From NCBI GenBank assembly GCA_031290635.1, contig JAITNE010000035.1:1-6205 (forward strand): a DNA stretch of 6,205 nt. The letters are read 5' to 3'. The position numbers were made by a program, and so were the translations under genes. Source of the DNA: Tannerella sp. GTDB taxonomy: Bacteria; Bacteroidota; Bacteroidia; Bacteroidales; Tannerellaceae. Positions 6,093-6,205 of this stretch are shown one piece after another. Under the pieces are notes generated by a model. The model worked only from the letters and a program-made list of their open reading frames with translations. It was not told the DNA's origin and did no database searches. The stretch's first letter is position 1. Each line of letters starts with the position of its first letter.

Positions 6093-6130
6093 CTGAAAGG
6101 CAGAACCAGCATGTGAGTTCTGCCTTTCAG
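6093..6130. repeat. 14-bp perfect inverted repeat (hairpin)
   Basis: CTGAAAGGCAGAAC (6093-6106) and GTTCTGCCTTTCAG (6117-6130) are exact reverse complements with a 10-nt loop. The stem is stable and GC-containing. No T-tract follows on the plus strand and no A-tract precedes it, so a standard intrinsic terminator in either direction is not supported. It may belong to an intergenic repeat element. Confidence 0.7.
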
Positions 6131-6177
6131 GCATTCGACGTAGTCAATTACCTGACGGATGTGCGACAAACTGGGAA

Positions 6178-6199
6178 GTATGAAGCTCCGGCTTCATAC
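6178..6199. repeat. 9-bp hairpin at the right edge
   Basis: GTATGAAGC (6178-6186) and GCTTCATAC (6191-6199) are exact reverse complements around the tetraloop TCCG. The window ends six bases later, so it is not possible to see whether a T-tract or a gene follows. It could be a terminator for something to the right, or another intergenic repeat. Confidence 0.6.
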
Positions 6200-6205
6200 A
6201 TAGGA

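Larger units (their letters stand above)
5927..6205. other. Gene-free, hairpin-rich intergenic stretch
   Basis: No credible coding region is seen after the operon. The open frames that cross it on the minus strand have low-complexity, non-family-like sequence and overlap the end of the di-heme gene. Instead, the stretch contains several inverted repeats (5994-6028, 6044-6074, 6093-6130, 6178-6199). Such a dense cluster of short GC-rich inverted repeats looks like dispersed intergenic repeat elements of Bacteroidales chromosomes; a structured non-coding RNA cannot be excluded. Confidence 0.6.

Noticed and set aside
5719..6169. Minus-strand open frames across the 3' region
   Set aside because: They overlap the conserved C-terminus of the di-heme gene or traverse the hairpin repeats, and the translated sequences look like read-through of repeats, not a protein.

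Overview
The window looks like chromosomal DNA of a Bacteroidales bacterium (Bacteroides/Parabacteroides-like gut or oral anaerobe). The reasons are a perfect TAnnTTTG -7 box before the main operon, start codons with A/T-rich leaders instead of a Shine-Dalgarno sequence, lipoproteins with acidic residues just after the lipidated cysteine, and a 6-bladed beta-propeller lipoprotein of the type abundant in this order. The exact genus cannot be read from the sequence.

Layout. 27-304: a degenerate tandem array of 21/22-bp units, probably non-coding. 322-1539 (minus): a beta-propeller lipoprotein of unknown function, visibly more AT-rich than the genes to its right. 1540-1848: a divergent intergenic region with a probable promoter for each side, a 12-bp palindrome and a long inverted repeat placed just upstream of the plus-strand promoter. 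1849-5898 (plus): a tight three-gene operon encoding an outer-membrane porin-like barrel, an imelysin-family (M75/EfeO-like) lipoprotein, and a di-heme cytochrome c-type lipoprotein of the DUF1111/DHOR family. 5890-5926: a 16-bp perfect hairpin that includes the stop codon of the last gene. 5927-6205: apparently gene-free DNA rich in inverted repeats, with the look of intergenic repeat elements.

How the genes may work together. Imelysin-like proteins are tied to iron uptake and often sit beside di-heme oxidoreductase genes. Both lipoproteins here have acidic tails after the lipid cysteine, suggesting display on the cell surface, and the first gene supplies an outer-membrane pore with an unusually acidic, Met/His-containing segment. 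A reasonable model (inference) is a cell-envelope module that binds and redox-processes a metal, most likely iron, or a metal-ligand complex, and passes it through the barrel. It is loosely analogous to EfeO plus the heme peroxidase EfeB, with a c-type di-heme protein in the redox role. The paired palindromic sites upstream are the best candidates for the metal- or redox-responsive control element.
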